The position numbers and the translations under genes are program-made. A stretch of DNA of 64,000 bases from an uncultured beta proteobacterium (GTDB taxonomy: Bacteria > Pseudomonadota > Gammaproteobacteria > Burkholderiales > Burkholderiaceae_C), in the NCBI GenBank assembly GCA_903938815.1, contig CAJAES010000034.1:62001-126000 (forward strand). Direction: 5' to 3'. The notes under the pieces are model-generated. The model was not told the origin of the DNA. It worked only from the letters and a program-made list of their open reading frames with translations, and ran no database searches. Shown piece by piece: positions 1 to 9,026 of the stretch (within the stretch, counting starts at the first letter, position 1; each line of letters begins with the position of its first letter).

Positions 1-547
1 GCTGGGCATCAAGGACCCGTACGAGCTGAACGAGGCCCAGTACAAGGCCGCGCTCGAGCTGCTGCGCGGCCAGCGCAAGCTGGTGGGCAAGTACTGGCAC
101 GACGCCTTCGTGCAGATCGACGACTTCACCAACGAGGGCGTGGTCGCGTCCGGCAGCTGGCAGTTCCAGTCGAACATCCTGAAGAGCAAGAAGGCGCCGG
201 TGGCCACGGTGGTGCCTGTAGAAGGCGCCACGGGCTGGGCCGACAGCACCATGCTGCACGCCGAGGCCAAGAACCCGAACTGCGCCTACATGTGGCTCGA
301 GCACTCGCTGAACCCGAAGCTGCAGGGCGACCTGTCGGCCTGGTTCGGTTCGGTGCCGGCGGTGCCCGCGGCCTGCAAGGGCAACAAGCTGCTCGGCGAC
401 GACGGCTGCGCGCGCCAGGGCTACAACGACTTCGACAAGATCTCGTTCTGGCGCACGCCGGTGTCGCAGTGCAAGAGCCAGAACAATGCCTGCGTGCCGT
501 ATCACAAGTGGGCGTCCGACTACATCGCGGTGCTGGGTGGCCGGTGA
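1..547 (+). CDS. Polyamine-type ABC transporter substrate-binding protein, C-terminal part
   Basis: Periplasmic binding protein of a spermidine/putrescine-type ABC importer, cut by the window edge. The reading frame is open from base 2, so the first ATG at 83 is internal. The visible 181 residues have the C-terminal features of the E. coli YdcS group: a GATGWADSTMLH stretch, an NCAYMWLEH helix, and a cysteine-containing end (QCKSQ...CVPY). The ATPase gene follows 27 bp downstream on the same strand. With the two permeases and patD this matches the ydcSTUV-patD type of set. The substrate (putrescine or a related polyamine) is inferred from the dehydrogenase neighbour. Confidence 0.9.
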   Translation, partial: LGIKDPYELNEAQYKAALELLRGQRKLVGKYWHDAFVQIDDFTNEGVVASGSWQFQSNILKSKKAPVATVVPVEGATGWADSTMLHAEAKNPNCAYMWLEHSLNPKLQGDLSAWFGSVPAVPAACKGNKLLGDDGCARQGYNDFDKISFWRTPVSQCKSQNNACVPYHKWASDYIAVLGGR

Positions 548-574
548 TGTCGGTCTGCGTTCCGGGCTGACCCC

Positions 575-1579
575 ATGACCGCTGCGGTCCAGCTCGAAGA
601 CGTGGAGTGCGTCTTCGGCAGCGGAGCCTCGGCCGTGCGCGCCGTGGACCGCGTGAACCTGAGCATCGAAGCGGGCGAGTTCTTCACCCTGCTCGGGCCT
701 TCGGGCTCGGGCAAGACGACCTGCCTTCGGATGATCGGGGGCTTCACGCTGCCCACGGCCGGCCGCATCCGCATCGGCGACGCGGACGTGACGCTCGCCC
801 CGCCCTATGCGCGCCCGGTGAACACCGTGTTCCAGGACTACGCGCTGTTCCCTCATATGAGCCTGCGCGACAACGTGGCCTACCCGCTGATGGTGCGCGG
901 CGTGGGCAAGGCCGAGCGCGTGCGCAAGGCCGACGAACTGCTGGCCCTGGTGCAGCTGCCCGGACTCGGCGACCGGCGCCCGAGCGCCCTGTCCGGCGGG
1001 CAGCGCCAGCGTGTCGCCCTGGCCCGGGCCCTGATCGGCCAGCCGCAGGTGCTGCTGCTCGACGAACCCCTCGGCGCGCTCGACCTGAAGCTGCGCGAGC
1101 AGATGCAGACCGAGCTGAAGGCGCTGCAGCGGCGCCTGGGCATCACCTTCCTGTTCATCACGCACGACCAGCACGAGGCGCTCTCCATGAGCGACCGCAT
1201 CGGCGTCTTCAACGCCGGCCGCCTGGAGCAGGTGGGCACGCCGCCCGAGGTCTACAACGCGCCGACCACACGCTTCGTCGCACAGTTCGTCGGCGCTGCC
1301 AACGTGCTGGACGGCGAGACGGCGCGGCGCTTCACCGGCCACGGCGCCGCGATGCTGCGGCCCGAGCGCATCCGCATCGGCGGCGCGGAGCAGGCGCGCG
1401 CCAGCGGCACGGTGGCCGAGGTGCAGTACTTCGGCGCCTTCACCCGCGTGAAGGTCGACACCGGGGGCGCCTTGCTGCAGGCCGACCTGCCGGCCGACCC
1501 CGGCACCTCCGCGCCGGAGGCGGGCAGCGCCGTCCACCTGCACTGGGACGCGCGGGCGGTGCACGCGCTGGCGGGCTGA
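575..1579 (+). CDS. Polyamine-type ABC transporter ATP-binding protein
   Basis: ATPase subunit that powers the importer encoded around it, acting on the cytoplasmic membrane face. The protein is 334 aa. It has Walker A GPSGSGKTT at about 41-49, a Q-loop in VFQDYALFPHM, signature [15 protein letters not shown] from about 139, Walker B VLLLDEP at about 159-165 and the switch histidine in ITHD near 197. The C-terminal about 90 residues resemble the TOBE regulatory domain of the PotA/CysA/MalK class. The partner permeases lie beyond a 484-bp gap full of palindromic repeats, so they may be expressed differently from this subunit. Confidence 0.95.
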   Translation: MTAAVQLEDVECVFGSGASAVRAVDRVNLSIEAGEFFTLLGPSGSGKTTCLRMIGGFTLPTAGRIRIGDADVTLAPPYARPVNTVFQDYALFPHMSLRDNVAYPLMVRGVGKAERVRKADELLALVQLPGLGDRRPSALSGGQRQRVALARALIGQPQVLLLDEPLGALDLKLREQMQTELKALQRRLGITFLFITHDQHEALSMSDRIGVFNAGRLEQVGTPPEVYNAPTTRFVAQFVGAANVLDGETARRFTGHGAAMLRPERIRIGGAEQARASGTVAEVQYFGAFTRVKVDTGGALLQADLPADPGTSAPEAGSAVHLHWDARAVHALAG

Positions 1580-1677
1580 GCGTGGTGCGTGCGATGCCAG
1601 ATTCCGGCCCGTTGCGGACGTTTCCCGAGGTCCGCTGCGTTCTGATCCTCGAGCCCTGCGTTCGGAGGTTGCGCGGG

Positions 1678-1777
1678 CCAAGGCTGGTGGGCCCCCTCCC
1701 ACTCCATGTCCTCCGCCAGCGGCCGCAGGCCGCTGGCTCCCCCTTGACTTCCGTGGGAGGGGGCCCACCAGCCTTGG
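1678..1777 (+). repeat. Nested palindromic repeat, copy 1
   Basis: A perfect 25-bp inverted repeat (1678-1702 with 1753-1777) encloses a second perfect inverted repeat of 10-bp arms and a 3-bp loop (1715-1724 with 1728-1737). Two blocks are shared with copy 2 in opposite orientation: TCCATGTCCTCCG at 1703-1715 and CTCCCCCTTGACTTCCG at 1737-1753. Together with copy 2 it fills most of the otherwise gene-free 1580-2063 gap. RNA from either strand would fold into a very stable hairpin. It looks like a REP/MITE-like intergenic repeat family. Its wider copy number cannot be seen from here. Confidence 0.85.
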
Positions 1778-1873
1778 CCTGCCGTCTTGGTGGCATGCGC
1801 TGCATCACCACAAAAACGGCGGCCGCAGCAGCATGGGCGGGGCTCGACCGCCGAGCGCCAACAGCGTCATTGG

Positions 1874-1971
1874 CCGAGTGCGGTGGGCGCCCTTCCCCGG
1901 AAGTAAAGGGGGAGGAGCGGGCGCAGCCCGGTCCGGAGGACATGGAGGGGAAGGGTGCCCGCCGCACTCGG
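1874..1971 (-). repeat. Nested palindromic repeat, copy 2 (inverted relative to copy 1)
   Basis: Arms 1874-1898 and 1947-1971 are complementary over 25 positions with two exceptions, both G-U compatible in RNA. Read on the minus strand it carries the same TCCATGTCCTCCG block (1934-1946) and the 17-base CTCCCCCTT block with one change (1898-1914) as copy 1, in the same order, between arms of related sequence. The two copies are therefore head-to-head members of one repeat family of about 100 bp. Changes in the arms that keep pairing suggest the fold matters or that the copies diverged recently. Confidence 0.8.
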
Positions 1972-2063
1972 TCTGCGCGATCTACGCGGGTACCTGCTGG
2001 CACGAAGCCCAATGCCCGCAGCGGGCCGAAAGCACACACTCCCACCCACCGGGAGCGAAGGCT

Positions 2064-3002
2064 GTGACCGCACTCGCCGTGACACCGGCCCTCACCTTGC
2101 GCAGGCGCACGTCCGACCTGCTCTACACGCGTCGCGGTGTGCTGATGCTGGCCCTGCTGGGCCCGCCGCTGCTGTGGTTCGGTGTCATCTACCTGGGCTC
2201 GCTGTTCGCGCTGCTGGCGAATGCATTCTTCCGGCTCGACGACTTCACCGGCCAGGTGGTGCGCGAGGTCGGCATCTCCAACTTCATCGCGTTGTTCGAG
2301 ATCGCCAATCTCGATGCCGCGCGCCGCTCCATCGGCATGGCGGTGGCCGTCACGCTGGCCTGCACCGTGCTGGCGTTTCCGCTGGCGCTGGTGATGGCGC
2401 GGCATGCCAGCGGCGCCACGAAGGCGGCGCTCTATATTGCCGTGATGCTGCCGCTGTGGAGCAGCTACCTGGTTCGCCTGTATGCCTGGAAGCTGCTGCT
2501 CGCCAAGGAGGGTGCCATCAACTGGCTGGCCGAGCGCCTGCACGCGCAGTGGCTCATCGAAGCACTGCTGGCCACGCCGCTGATCGGGGGGCCGAGCCTG
2601 AGCTTCTCGACGCTGGGCACCTTCATCGTCTTCGTCTACATGTGGCTGCCCTTCATGGTGCTGCCGATGGTGGCCGCCATCGAGCGCATTCCCCAGAGCA
2701 CCATCGAGGCGTCCGCCGATCTGGGCGCGGGGCCGGCCACGACCTTCCGCCGCGTGATCCTGCCGCTGGCGATGCCGGGTGTGGCAGCAGGCTCGATCTT
2801 CACGTTCAGCCTCACGCTGGGCGACTACATCATCCCGCAGGTCATCGGCGACTCCACGCTGTACATCGGGCAGGTCATCTTCCGGCAGCAGGGCGTGGCC
2901 GGCAACCTGCCCTTCGCGGCGGCGTTCTCGCTGGTGCCCATCGTCGCCATCGGCCTGTACCTGTGGTTTGCCAAGCGGCAGGGGGCCTTCGATGCGCTCT
3001 GA
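2064..3002 (+). CDS. Polyamine-type ABC transporter permease 1
   Basis: Inner-membrane permease of the PotB/PotH/YdcU type, 312 aa, with about six hydrophobic segments, the first at about residues 27-48 and 50-55. The EAA loop that docks to the ATPase is visible as EASADLGAGPATTFRRVILP. The GTG at 2064 is chosen because it has a GGGAG ribosome site 8 bp upstream and begins just before the conserved basic N-terminus. The frame stays open further upstream, but that part lies in the palindromic repeats. It overlaps the next permease gene by 11 bp. Confidence 0.93.
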   Translation: MTALAVTPALTLRRRTSDLLYTRRGVLMLALLGPPLLWFGVIYLGSLFALLANAFFRLDDFTGQVVREVGISNFIALFEIANLDAARRSIGMAVAVTLACTVLAFPLALVMARHASGATKAALYIAVMLPLWSSYLVRLYAWKLLLAKEGAINWLAERLHAQWLIEALLATPLIGGPSLSFSTLGTFIVFVYMWLPFMVLPMVAAIERIPQSTIEASADLGAGPATTFRRVILPLAMPGVAAGSIFTFSLTLGDYIIPQVIGDSTLYIGQVIFRQQGVAGNLPFAAAFSLVPIVAIGLYLWFAKRQGAFDAL

Positions 3003-3780
3003 CCGGTGGCTCAAGGGCGCCGCCTGGGCGGTGGTGGCGTTCCTGCACGTTCCGCTGGCGCTGATCATCCTGTATGCCTTCAGCGCCGAGGACAAGAGCT
3101 ACGTCTTTCCGCCGCCGGCACTCACGACGCAGTGGTTCGGAGTGGCCTGGGAGCGTGAGGACGTCTGGGCCGCGATGAAGCTGAGCTTCCAGGTCGCGGC
3201 CTGGAGCACCGCCGCGGCGCTGATTCTCGGCACGCTGGCCGCAGCGGCCCTGGCGCGGGCGAAGTTCTTCGGCCGCGACGCGGTATCGCTGCTGTTCATC
3301 CTGCCCATCGCGTTGCCGGGCGTCATCACCGGCATCGCGCTGCGTTCGGCGTACCACACGCTCGAGATCCCGTTCTCGTTCTGGACCATCGTCATCGGCC
3401 ACGCCACGTTCTGCGTGGTGGTGGTCTTCAACAACGCCGTGGCGCGGCTGCGGCGCATGAACCCCAACCTCATCGAGGCCAGCATGGACCTGGGCGCCGA
3501 CGGCTTCCAGACGCTGCGCTACGTGATCCTGCCGCAGCTCGGGTCGGCTTTGCTGGCTGGTGCGCTGCTGGCTTTCGCTCTGAGTTTCGACGAGGTGATC
3601 GTCACCACCTTCACGGCCGGACAGCAGACCACGCTGCCGATCTGGATGCTGCAGGAACTGATCCGGCCGCGCCAGCGGCCGGTGACCAACGTCGTGGCCG
3701 TGGTGATCATCGCGCTCACCTTCGTGCCCATCCTGCTGGCCTACCTGCTGACCCGTGCCGACGAACCGACCCAACGCTGA
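2992..3780 (+). CDS. Polyamine-type ABC transporter permease 2
   Basis: Second inner-membrane permease, PotC/PotI/YdcV type, 262 aa, the usual length. It has an N-terminal membrane segment ([19 protein letters not shown]), five more hydrophobic stretches, and the EAA loop [20 protein letters not shown]. The ATG at 2992 overlaps the end of permease 1 by 11 bp, which suggests coupled translation. Earlier ATGs in frame lie deep inside permease 1. It should pair with permease 1 to form the channel. The patD gene begins 11 bp after its stop. Confidence 0.93.
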   Translation: MRSDRWLKGAAWAVVAFLHVPLALIILYAFSAEDKSYVFPPPALTTQWFGVAWEREDVWAAMKLSFQVAAWSTAAALILGTLAAAALARAKFFGRDAVSLLFILPIALPGVITGIALRSAYHTLEIPFSFWTIVIGHATFCVVVVFNNAVARLRRMNPNLIEASMDLGADGFQTLRYVILPQLGSALLAGALLAFALSFDEVIVTTFTAGQQTTLPIWMLQELIRPRQRPVTNVVAVVIIALTFVPILLAYLLTRADEPTQR

Positions 3781-3790
3781 GGAGCGCTCC

Positions 3791-5227
3791 ATGGACCTGA
3801 CCCTGCCCACCGAACTGTTCATCGACGGCGCCTTCGTCGCCGGTGAGGGCGAGCCCGAGCGCGTGCTGAACCCGGCCACCGGCGCGCTGCTGATCGAGGT
3901 GCCCGAGGCCTCGACCGAGCAGGTGCACAAGGCCGTGTCGGCGGCGCACCGTGCCTTCGATTCCTGGCGTGACACCACGCCCGCCGACCGCTCGCGCATG
4001 CTGCTGAAGCTGGCCGATGCCATCGAGGCGCAGGCCGAGACCTTCGCGCGGCTGGAGAGCCTGAACTGCGGCAAGCCCTATGCGCGAGCGCTGGGCGACG
4101 AGATCCCGGCGGTGGCCGACTGCTTCCGCTTCTTCGCCGGCGCCTGCCGCACGCTGACCGGGCCCCTGGCCGGGGAGTACCTGGCCGGCCACACCAGCTT
4201 CATCCGCCGCGACCCGGTGGGCGTGGTCGGCTCGATCGCGCCCTGGAACTACCCGCTGATGATGGCGGCCTGGAAGACCGCACCGGCGCTGGCTGCCGGC
4301 AACACCGTGGTCATCAAGCCCAGCGAGCAGACGCCGCTGTCCACGCTGTGGCTGGCCCGCGTGGCGGCGGAGATCTTCCCGAAGGGCGTGTTCAACGTCC
4401 TCACAGGGCGCGGCGCGACGGTGGGGCAGCCGCTGGTGGAGCACCCGAAGGTGGCGATGGTCAGCCTGACCGGCGATGTGTCCACCGGCCGCAAGATCCT
4501 GCAGGCTGCCAGCGGCTCGCTCAAGCGCACGCACCTGGAGCTCGGCGGCAAGGCGCCGGTGATCGTGTTCGACGACGCCGACCTGGCTGCGGTGGTGGAA
4601 GGCCTGCGCACCTTCGGCTACTACAACGCCGGCCAGGACTGCACCGCGGCCTGCCGCATCTACGCGGGAGCGAAGATCCACGACAAGCTGGTGGCCGACC
4701 TGTCCAGCGCGGTCAAGTCCATCCGTATGGGCACGCAGGACGAGCCGGATGTCGAGATCGGCCCGCTCATCAGCGACCGCCAGCGCAACCGCGTGGCGAG
4801 CTTCGTCGAGCGCGCGCAGATGGCGGGCCACATGGAAATCACCGCCGGCGGCAAGCAGCCCGCGGGCAACGGCTTCTTCTACGAACCCACCGTGATCGCG
4901 GGTGCGCGGCAGGACGACGAGATCGTGCGCCGCGAGGTCTTCGGGCCGGTGGTCAGCATCACCCGCTTCACCGACCCGGCGCAGGCCGTGGAGTGGGCGA
5001 ACGACAGCGACTACGGCCTCGCGTCCTCGGTCTGGACGCAGGACGTGGGCCGCGCGATGCAGGTGGCGCGCAAGCTGCAGTACGGCTGCACCTGGATCAA
5101 CACGCACTTCATGCTCGTCAACGAGATGCCGCACGGCGGCCTGAAGAGCAGCGGCTACGGCAAGGACCTGAGCCTGTACGCGCTGGAGGACTACACCGTG
5201 CCGCGGCACGTGATGCTGCGCCTCTGA
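3791..5227 (+). CDS. patD: Gamma-aminobutyraldehyde dehydrogenase
   Basis: Oxidises 4-aminobutyraldehyde, the product of putrescine deamination or transamination, to GABA with NAD+ in the cytoplasm. The protein is 478 aa, close to E. coli PatD (YdcW), and I recognise long stretches in common, such as ELESxNCGKP, GEYLx[19 protein letters not shown] and YGCTWxNTHFML. ALDH catalytic positions are present: Asn153 in PWNYP, Glu250 in LELGGK and Cys284 in GQDC. The start ATG has GAGGAG upstream and lies 11 bp after the permease stop. Its place behind a polyamine importer matches E. coli ydcSTUV-patD and points to putrescine use. Confidence 0.95.
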   Translation: MDLTLPTELFIDGAFVAGEGEPERVLNPATGALLIEVPEASTEQVHKAVSAAHRAFDSWRDTTPADRSRMLLKLADAIEAQAETFARLESLNCGKPYARALGDEIPAVADCFRFFAGACRTLTGPLAGEYLAGHTSFIRRDPVGVVGSIAPWNYPLMMAAWKTAPALAAGNTVVIKPSEQTPLSTLWLARVAAEIFPKGVFNVLTGRGATVGQPLVEHPKVAMVSLTGDVSTGRKILQAASGSLKRTHLELGGKAPVIVFDDADLAAVVEGLRTFGYYNAGQDCTAACRIYAGAKIHDKLVADLSSAVKSIRMGTQDEPDVEIGPLISDRQRNRVASFVERAQMAGHMEITAGGKQPAGNGFFYEPTVIAGARQDDEIVRREVFGPVVSITRFTDPAQAVEWANDSDYGLASSVWTQDVGRAMQVARKLQYGCTWINTHFMLVNEMPHGGLKSSGYGKDLSLYALEDYTVPRHVMLRL

Positions 5228-5268
5228 TCAGAGCCGGCCCCGGTCCAGGCTTGGGCACAATCGGGGGC

Positions 5269-6546
5269 ATGACCGGCGCCGACACCGACCCCGCACACTT
5301 CGCGCGGGCCGTCACCGCACTCGGGGATCGCCGCCCGGTTGTGGCGCGCAGCGCCATCCTGAATGCTCGCGGCGTGAAGATCATCGAGAAAGGCACGGCG
5401 ATCGACACGCGCCTGATCGAGCGGCTCATGCAGCATCAGCTCAAGCAGCCGCTGTCAGAGGATGTCGAGAGCGAGCCCAGCGTCAGCGGCACGGTCCTGC
5501 GGCAGGCCGCCCAGGCGCTGTGCGCGGAGCACCCGCTTTTTGTGGCCATGGTGGCCGATACGCGACTGCGTGACGTCCTCTTCGACGAGTTGCTGCTTGT
5601 GCCCCTGCCTGCGCCAGTGGCGTTCCAGCTGACGCTGCTGCGCGAGATGCGCCCCGATGCCTGGCTGCACGCGCTTTACAGCATGGTGACAGCCGGTTGG
5701 CTGGCGGTGCGGCGGGGCGGCACGCGCTATGACGTCCGCATCCTGGCCGCAGCGGGCCTGGTGCACGACCTCGGGATGCTGCACCTGGACCCGGTGCTGA
5801 TGCAGCCCGAACTCCAGTTGAGCCCCGAACAGCGCCGGCAGCTCTACTCTCACCCGCTGGTGTCGGTGAAGCTTCTGGAACGGCATCACGATTACCCGCG
5901 AGAGCTTCTTCGTGCCGTGCTCGAGCACCACGAGACACTGGCCGGAACCGGCTACCCACGCCAGATCGGCGCCGCTGCCGTGAGTCCGTGGGGCCGTATC
6001 CTGGCCGTCACCGAGCTGACGACGGCGATGTTCGCGCCTGAGCGGTCGTATCCCGTGCATCGGCTGGCGCTGGCCCTGCGCCTGAACCGGCACCGCTACG
6101 ACGTGGCGCTCTCGCAGGAGGTGGAGGTCCTGCTGCTGGGGCTGAAGGAGGAGCCGCCGATCCAGTCGTCGCACGATCCGGTCCTGGCGCTGGCCGAGAT
6201 CGAGGCCTTGCTGATGCGGTGGCCGCAGACGTCGCCGGACGCCTTGCCTCGCGAGCGTGATGCGACGCTCGAGGCCTTGCACGAGAGCGCGCGGCAGGTT
6301 CTTCGAAGCCTGGCCGATGCGGGCGCTACCTCTGTTCAGCTGGCCATGGTGTCCGCTGCGGCGATCGACGAACCGTGGCGCGCCGAGCTGGGTTTGGTCG
6401 TGCGTGAGATGGCCTGGCAGTTGCGCGCGCTCTCCCGGCAGATCCGCCACCGCTGGCGTGTGGCCGGCGATGAAGCGCGTCCCGGTTGGTTGCAGCAGTT
6501 TCTCGATGACGCCGACAGCTTGTGCCTGCGCCTGATCAGCGGTTGA
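5269..6546 (+). CDS. HD-GYP-like domain protein
   Basis: Probable member of the HD-GYP phosphohydrolase family, whose active members break down cyclic di-GMP. The protein is 425 aa. An N-terminal part of about 130 residues resembles nothing I can name. Then come HDLGMLHLDP (His166-Asp167), SHP (His195) and HHETLAGTGYP (220-230), matching the HD, H and HHExxxGxGYP motifs. The usual lysine after HDxG is methionine here, so activity is uncertain. The C-terminal about 130 residues are mostly helical-looking. It sits alone 41 bp after patD and converges on a LysR gene, overlapping it by 11 bp. Confidence 0.8.
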   Translation: MTGADTDPAHFARAVTALGDRRPVVARSAILNARGVKIIEKGTAIDTRLIERLMQHQLKQPLSEDVESEPSVSGTVLRQAAQALCAEHPLFVAMVADTRLRDVLFDELLLVPLPAPVAFQLTLLREMRPDAWLHALYSMVTAGWLAVRRGGTRYDVRILAAAGLVHDLGMLHLDPVLMQPELQLSPEQRRQLYSHPLVSVKLLERHHDYPRELLRAVLEHHETLAGTGYPRQIGAAAVSPWGRILAVTELTTAMFAPERSYPVHRLALALRLNRHRYDVALSQEVEVLLLGLKEEPPIQSSHDPVLALAEIEALLMRWPQTSPDALPRERDATLEALHESARQVLRSLADAGATSVQLAMVSAAAIDEPWRAELGLVVREMAWQLRALSRQIRHRWRVAGDEARPGWLQQFLDDADSLCLRLISG

Positions 6547-7465
6547 TGCCGCCCCGCCGGGTGCGCGACTGTTCGCGTGCGACCTCGATGAATTCCAGCG
6601 CGGCGGGCTTCAGCGCCAGGCCGCGGCGCCAGACCAGGCCCACGTCCACCGTGGGCAGTTCGTCGCGCAGCGCCCGCACGTCCACGTGCTCGGCGTCCAG
6701 GGTCCAGGGCCGGTAGAGGAAGTCGGGCAGCACCGCGATGCCCGCGCCCGCGCCCACCAGCGACCGCACCGCCTCCAGCGACGAGGTCTTCAGCAGCGAA
6801 CGCACCTTGAGCTGGTGGCGCGCCCAGGCGACGCGCATCAGGTCGCCGATGCGGTCGGCCTCCAGCACGATCTGGTCGTAGGCGGCGCAGTCGGCCAGCG
6901 TCACCTCCTCGCGCTGGGCCAGCGGATGGTTGGATGCGAGCCAGACGCGGTTCGGGCTGCGCGTGAGCGTCTCGGCGATCAGCGCCTGTGGTTCACCGAG
7001 CACGTTGCTCACCATGATGGCGACGTCGAGCTCGCCGTTGATCAGCAGGTGTTCCAGGAATGAAGGCGTCTCTTCCGTCACCTGCACGGTCACGGCCGGG
7101 CAGTTGCGCCGGTAGCGCGAGAGCAGGTCGCTGAGGTAATAGCCGGCCACCAGGCTGCTGACGCCCACGTTCAGCGGCCCGTTCAGCCCGGCGGACTCGT
7201 CCGCCTGATGCAGCCGGGTGGCCTCGGCCACCACGCCGATGACCTTGCGCGCGCTGGCCAGGAACCGGTGTCCCTGCGCCGTGAGCGTCATGCCGCGCGA
7301 GCTGCGCTCGAAGAGCGGCTGGCCGATCTCGTCCTCGAGTTCCTGCATGCTCTTGGTGACCGCGCTCTGCGCGATGGCCAGCATGCGCGATGCTGCGGCC
7401 ACCGAGCCGCTTTCCGCGACGGCGATGAAGTAGCGGAACTGGCGCAGCGTGATGTGCGAGGACAT
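6536..7465 (-). CDS. LysR-family transcriptional regulator
   Basis: DNA-binding regulator of 309 aa. The N-terminal winged helix (residues 4-63: LRQFRYFIAVAESGSVAAAS, then SQ..ELEDEIGQPLFERSSRG) is classic LysR. The rest is the LysR substrate-binding domain (GPLNVGVSSL to the C-terminus). The ligand cannot be read from sequence. It is not divergent from an obvious target: parB lies upstream on the same strand and the HD-GYP-like gene converges from the other side. Confidence 0.93.
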   Translation of the reverse strand: MSSHITLRQFRYFIAVAESGSVAAASRMLAIAQSAVTKSMQELEDEIGQPLFERSSRGMTLTAQGHRFLASARKVIGVVAEATRLHQADESAGLNGPLNVGVSSLVAGYYLSDLLSRYRRNCPAVTVQVTEETPSFLEHLLINGELDVAIMVSNVLGEPQALIAETLTRSPNRVWLASNHPLAQREEVTLADCAAYDQIVLEADRIGDLMRVAWARHQLKVRSLLKTSSLEAVRSLVGAGAGIAVLPDFLYRPWTLDAEHVDVRALRDELPTVDVGLVWRRGLALKPAALEFIEVAREQSRTRRGGINR

Positions 7466-7478
7466 CGTCGCGCGAGTC

Positions 7479-8372
7479 TCAGTCCGAGGCCAGGCCCAGT
7501 TTTTCCAGCAAGCCGTTCAACTCGTCCAGCGAATCGAAGCGGATCGCGATCTCGCCCTGCTCGCCGCGCTTGGTGCGCTTTCTGACGCGGATCTCGACCG
7601 CCGCCGTGAGGTGGTCGGCCAGACGGGATTCGAGCCGGGTGATGTCGCGCGGCTTCTCGCCCTTCACGCGCAGCAGCGGTGCTTGCCGGCCGGAGCTGGC
7701 GGCCTGCCGGGCGACCAGCTTCTCGGCTTCGCGCACGCTGAGCTTCTTCGCGGCGATCTCGCTTGCGCTGGTGATCTGCGCGGCGCCACCCAGGGCCAGC
7801 AGCGCGCGGGCGTGGCCCATGTCCAGATCGCCGGCCATCAGCATCTGCTGCACCGGCTCGGCCAGGTTGAGCAGGCGCAGCAGGTTGCTGGCGGCGCTGC
7901 GCGAGCGGCCCACCGCCTGCGCCGCCTGTTCGTGGGTGAGGCCGAATTCGTCGATCAGGCGCTTCAGGCCCTGCGCCTCTTCCAGCGGATTCAGGTCCTC
8001 GCGCTGGATGTTCTCGATCAGCGCCATTACGGCGGCGGCTTCGTCGGCCACTTCCTTGACGAGCACCGGCACCTCGGTCAGGCCCGCGAGCCGGGCCGCG
8101 CGGAAGCGTCGTTCGCCGGCGATGATCTCGTAGCGCCCCTCGGCCACCGGCCGCACGAGCACCGGCTGCATCACGCCCTGGCTGCGAATGCTCTCGGCCA
8201 GCTCATACAGCGAGCCCTCGTCCATGCGCGTGCGCGGCTGGTACTTGCCGGCCTGCAGCCGGTCCAACGCGAGCGTGGTGGGGAGCCCGGCCGCAGCGGG
8301 GGTGTCGTTGACCTTGGGCCCGAGCAGGGCCTCCAGCCCGAGCCCGAGGCCCTTGGGTTTCTTGCTTGCCAT
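7479..8372 (-). CDS. parB: Chromosome-partitioning protein ParB
   Basis: Binds parS sites near the replication origin, spreads as a CTP-dependent clamp and works with ParA in chromosome segregation. The protein is 297 aa. The N-terminus is the ParA-contact type (KKPKGLGLGLEALLG). The ParB/Srx domain has GERRFRAARLAGL (86-98) and ENIQREDLNPLEEA (120-133). A helix-turn-helix follows (LTHEQAAQAVGRSRSAASNL, 145-164), then a C-terminal dimerisation region. It is separated from parA by a hydrolase gene, an opposite-strand argC and a GNAT gene, which is unusual for chromosomal parAB. Confidence 0.96.
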   Translation of the reverse strand: MASKKPKGLGLGLEALLGPKVNDTPAAAGLPTTLALDRLQAGKYQPRTRMDEGSLYELAESIRSQGVMQPVLVRPVAEGRYEIIAGERRFRAARLAGLTEVPVLVKEVADEAAAVMALIENIQREDLNPLEEAQGLKRLIDEFGLTHEQAAQAVGRSRSAASNLLRLLNLAEPVQQMLMAGDLDMGHARALLALGGAAQITSASEIAAKKLSVREAEKLVARQAASSGRQAPLLRVKGEKPRDITRLESRLADHLTAAVEIRVRKRTKRGEQGEIAIRFDSLDELNGLLEKLGLASD

Positions 8373-8427
8373 GGGTGGGATTGTCAGTTGAATCCGTCGT
8401 GCGGCAGCCTGATGGTTGAGCTTTGTC

Positions 8428-8985
8428 TCAAAGTGAGCGCACGCCTTCGTTGAGAGTGAGCAAAAGAGAGCGGCCTTCGGGCCAATCGCCCAGGCCTGAG
8501 GCGGCGTTCAGATGCCCGCGCGCGCCGGCATCGACCAGGCGGGCGCCCCAGCGGCCGGCGACTTCAGCCATGCGCTCGATGTCGGCGAAGGGGTCGTCGC
8601 GGCTGAGCACGGCTACCGCCGGGAACGGCAGCCGGCCGCGCGGCATCGGCGACCAGCCGTGCAGCTGGGGCGGCAGGTCGGCGCGTTCGGTGTCCGGCGG
8701 CGCCACCAGCAAGGCGCCCGCCACCCGCGCGGTGTGCTGGCTGTGGGCGGCCCAGCACGCCACGAGCTGGCACCCCAGGCTGTGCGCCACCAGCAGCGCC
8801 GGCGTGTCGGCAAGGCGTTCGTCGGCGAGCAGGGTCTCGTCGAGCCGCGCCATCCAGTCGCCACGGCGCGGCCACCACCAGTCGGCCTGGACCACCCGCG
8901 TGTCCCCATGCAGCCGCTCCCAGCGGCTTTGCCAGTGGTCGGGGCTGGAATCCTGCCAGCCGGGCAACAGATAGACCGGTCGCAT
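8428..8985 (-). CDS. RBBP9/YdeN-family alpha/beta hydrolase
   Basis: Small serine hydrolase of 185 aa. The family signature [16 protein letters not shown] lies at the N-terminus. The nucleophile serine is in VAHSLGC, the acid probably in SRDDPF, and the histidine in ARGHLN, giving a complete catalytic triad. The natural substrate of bacterial members is largely unknown. It is divergent from argC with 41 bp between the starts, and 55 bp upstream of the parB start on the same strand, so it may be transcribed with parB. Confidence 0.88.
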   Translation of the reverse strand: MRPVYLLPGWQDSSPDHWQSRWERLHGDTRVVQADWWWPRRGDWMARLDETLLADERLADTPALLVAHSLGCQLVACWAAHSQHTARVAGALLVAPPDTERADLPPQLHGWSPMPRGRLPFPAVAVLSRDDPFADIERMAEVAGRWGARLVDAGARGHLNAASGLGDWPEGRSLLLTLNEGVRSL

Positions 8986-9026
8986 CGCGTATCCTTTGCC
9001 CTCACATTGTCCAGGAGGAATCGACC

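Noticed and set aside
1833..2063. N-terminal extension of the first polyamine permease through the palindromic repeats.
   Set aside because: The extension has no family similarity and lies in repeat DNA; GTG 2064 with GGGAG upstream is better.
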